Assembly: GCA_001781715.1 (NCBI GenBank)
Contig: MFMD01000022.1
Span: 1 to 6,053 of the forward strand
Direction of reading: 5' to 3'
DNA: 6,053 nt
DNA from: Candidatus Kaiserbacteria bacterium RIFCSPLOWO2_01_FULL_55_19
GTDB taxonomy: Bacteria > Patescibacteriota > Minisyncoccia > Phycocordibacterales > Phycocordibacteraceae
The notes below the pieces were generated by a model. It was not told where the DNA came from. It did no database searches and saw only the letters and a list, made by a program, of their open reading frames with translations. How positions within the stretch are numbered: the first letter of the stretch is position 1; every line of letters starts with the position of its first letter. Made by a program: the position numbers and the translations under genes. Shown in pieces: positions 5,092 through 6,053 of this stretch.

Positions 5092-5562
5092 GAATCCGAG
5101 CCACGAAGCCACTAAGTCAACAAAGGTGTGCTTATGTTCATCTTCGTCAACATGGTGAAGGAAGTATCCGTATACCATGTCGGCATCAACGCCCTCAAGC
5201 GGAATGATGAGATGCGGAGAGAGCCAGCTCTCGGTCTTGATAGAGATAATCGGCGGGAGGGTGCCCTCAATGTCTTCTAGCACAGAGAAAGAGATCATCC
5301 GCTCAAAGGGGTGGAGCTCATCCCCGATAAAGATGCCGTTCTCTACGAGTTGGAAGCGATGGAGGGGAGGTTCTTTTGCCGCGTGGAGCGCGATAGCGAC
5401 TGTTGCGATGATCACAAGCACGGCAAGCAAATAATTGCCGAAGAGGACTGCCGCGATGGTGGCGGCAACCGCGATAATGCTAAGCGCCCAATACCAGTCG
5501 CCACTCTTCGGGTTGTGGGTATATTCTCGCCCCTCCCATACTGCAAGAGCATTGCTAGCCAT
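5089..5562 (-). CDS. Conserved two-helix membrane protein of unknown function, CPR type
   Basis: 157 residues. The N-terminal cytoplasmic stretch carries VWEGREYTHNPKSGDWYWAL (8-27), a signature I recall from Parcubacteria hypothetical proteins. Two close hydrophobic helices follow, about 24-42 and 44-62, with a very short GN turn, so both termini are probably cytoplasmic. The C-terminal ~95 residues are beta-strand-like (FQLVENGIFIGDELHPFERMISFSVLED is the stretch 70-97; then ISIKT, LIIPL), ending in an acidic HHVDEDEHK region and a closing helix WLGF. This two-helix plus beta-domain layout resembles bacterial PH-like membrane proteins, but that is inference. The ATG at 5562 follows an extended -10 by 6 bases and has no Shine-Dalgarno. 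It is followed by tRNA-Arg(GCG) after 16 bp. Function is unknown. Confidence 0.85.
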   Translation of the reverse strand: MASNALAVWEGREYTHNPKSGDWYWALSIIAVAATIAAVLFGNYLLAVLVIIATVAIALHAAKEPPLHRFQLVENGIFIGDELHPFERMISFSVLEDIEGTLPPIISIKTESWLSPHLIIPLEGVDADMVYGYFLHHVDEDEHKHTFVDLVASWLGF

Positions 5563-5568
5563 AGAGAA

Positions 5569-5577
5569 AGTATATCA
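5569..5577 (-). promoter_or_regulatory. Extended -10 promoter element, probably leaderless
   Basis: On the - strand TGA-TATACT is a full TGn extended -10 with 5/6 matches to TATAAT. It ends 6 bases before the ATG at 5562, so transcription should start at or within a base or two of the start codon. No -35 is evident, as is usual for extended -10 promoters. It lies in the 46-bp gap after tRNA-Ser. Confidence 0.6.
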
Positions 5578-5608
5578 CCAGGAAGTTCTCTTATTCTTAG
5601 CCACAGTG

Positions 5609-5691
5609 CGGAAGGGGTGGGACTCGAACCCACAAGGGCTTTCACCCGCTAGTTTTCAAGACTAGTTCCTTACCATTCGGAGCACCCTTCC
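5609..5691 (-). tRNA. tRNA-Ser (anticodon TGA)
   Basis: Class II tRNA on the - strand, 83 bases. Acceptor GGAAGGG (5691-5685) pairs with CCCTTCC (5616-5610), discriminator G (5609) as expected for serine. Anticodon stem CTAGT/ACTAG encloses CTTGAAA with TGA in the anticodon position. The long variable arm folds as GGGT-GAAA-GCCC. T-stem GTGGG/CCCAC encloses TTCGAGT. CCA is not encoded (CACTG follows). The 5' end is only 3 bp after the stop codon of the DUF5652-like gene, leaving no room for its own promoter unless that lies inside the gene. It was probably cut from a joint transcript by RNase P. Confidence 0.96.
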
Positions 5692-5694
5692 AAT

Positions 5695-5961
5695 TTACGC
5701 CTGCGTTGATGAGCTTACCGCAGGCGCGGGTGCATGAGAAGGAGTCTTGCGGAACCAGATAAGATAGATAAGTTCAAGAATGCCGAGCGTGTTGATAACC
5801 AGAAGCGCGATAAACCACCACTTCTGCGTGTTGCGGGCGGCGCTCCAGAGCGCGTAGCCCTTCAGAATAACCGTCCACAGCACCAAAACGATAACCAGCG
5901 GGATAAGCGCCGTCATAAACTCGGATGCAAAAGGAGAATACAGGGGTGTGAATGGTTGCAT
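5695..5961 (-). CDS. DUF5652-like small membrane protein
   Basis: 88 residues with two hydrophobic helices, about 17-34 (TALIPLVIVLVLWTVILK) and 48-70 (WWFIALLVINTLGILELIYL), joined by the basic loop KGYALWSAARNTQKW. The ALWxAAR...WWF...NTLGILEhIY pattern is what I recall of DUF5652, common in Parcubacteria and related lineages. Layout also resembles the phospholipase-D-nuclease N-terminal type of two-helix module. A Pro/Ala/Ser-rich tail (73-88) follows. The ATG at 5961 is chosen because an extended -10 sits 8 bases upstream; an internal ATG at 5916 (residue 16) is a less likely start. No Shine-Dalgarno. It is divergent from ruvX with 30 bp between the starts, and its stop is 3 bp before tRNA-Ser. 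Function is unknown. Confidence 0.85.
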   Translation of the reverse strand: MQPFTPLYSPFASEFMTALIPLVIVLVLWTVILKGYALWSAARNTQKWWFIALLVINTLGILELIYLIWFRKTPSHAPAPAVSSSTQA

Positions 5962-5969
5962 ATATCAGG

Positions 5970-5978
5970 ATTGTATCA
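5970..5978 (-). promoter_or_regulatory. Extended -10 promoter element for the DUF5652-like gene
   Basis: On the - strand TGA-TACAAT is a TGn extended -10 with 5/6 matches to TATAAT, ending 8 bases before the ATG at 5961. The predicted transcript start is within about two bases of the start codon. A TATCAC word on the + strand (5974-5979) in the same bases is the only -10-like candidate for ruvX, so the two promoters would overlap. Confidence 0.55.
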
Positions 5979-5991
5979 CACACTCTTTTGT

Positions 5992-6053
5992 ATGCGGTAC
6001 CTCGGCATTGATTACGGAACGAAGAAAGTCGGTCTCGCGCTCTCGGATGAGGC
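5992..6053 (+). CDS. ruvX: RuvX/YqgF-type RNase H-fold nuclease, 3'-truncated by the window edge
   Basis: Only the first 20 codons are present: MRYLGIDYGTKKVGLALSDE. This is the first strand pair of the YqgF/RuvX RNase H fold. Asp7 in GIDYGTKKVGLA is the conserved first metal-binding residue. The family is described as a putative Holliday junction resolvase and has been linked to pre-16S rRNA 5'-end maturation. The ATG at 5992 fits the family start; no Shine-Dalgarno precedes it (CACTCTTTTGT). It is divergent from the DUF5652-like gene. Confidence 0.92.
   Translation, partial: MRYLGIDYGTKKVGLALSDE

Overview
The window looks like a chromosomal segment of a Patescibacteria/CPR bacterium, probably of the Parcubacteria type. 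The grounds are a DUF5652-like small membrane protein, a 157-residue two-helix membrane protein with an EYTHNPKSGDWYWA signature, an anchored lamin-tail-domain protein with a cysteine-rich insert, a short delta-like clamp-loader protein, and four tRNA genes without encoded CCA. None of the seven visible start codons has a Shine-Dalgarno sequence. This assignment rests on remembered family distributions and was not searched. By eye the base composition is a little above 50% GC, with short intergenic gaps. I see no mobile element, CRISPR array, phage gene or defence system.

Left part (1-2863, + strand). The window opens inside polA, at the end of the 5' nuclease active site. polA overlaps a holA-like gene by four bases (ATGA). 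A 100-bp gap with a hairpin follows, then tRNA-Lys(TTT).

Middle (2886-4386, - strand). ruvA (Holliday-junction branch-migration subunit) is followed after 19 bp by a gene for an N-terminally anchored, exported lamin-tail-domain protein with six cysteines.

Divergent region and rpsT (4387-4748). The 95 bp between ruvA (-) and rpsT (+) hold a G-rich tract with a canonical four-run quadruplex pattern and a four-copy heptamer array directly before the rpsT start.

Right part (4765-6053, mainly - strand). Reading leftward from the right edge: a DUF5652-like gene, tRNA-Ser(TGA) starting 3 bp after its stop codon, the 157-residue membrane protein gene, tRNA-Arg(GCG), a 23-bp perfect-stem bidirectional terminator, a spacer with further hairpins, and tRNA-Arg(CCG). 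ruvX (yqgF) starts divergently at 5992 on the + strand and runs off the window.

Functionally this is a housekeeping region: replication and repair (PolA, HolA-like, RuvA, RuvX), translation (S20, four tRNAs) and three envelope proteins of unknown role. The most notable points are -10-like elements 6-8 bases before several start codons (suggesting leaderless mRNAs), tightly interlocked tRNA/mRNA/promoter/terminator signals, a PolA whose 3'-5' exonuclease region is reduced to about 105 residues, and a tRNA-Arg with a GCG rather than ACG anticodon. I found no convincing new multi-gene system.
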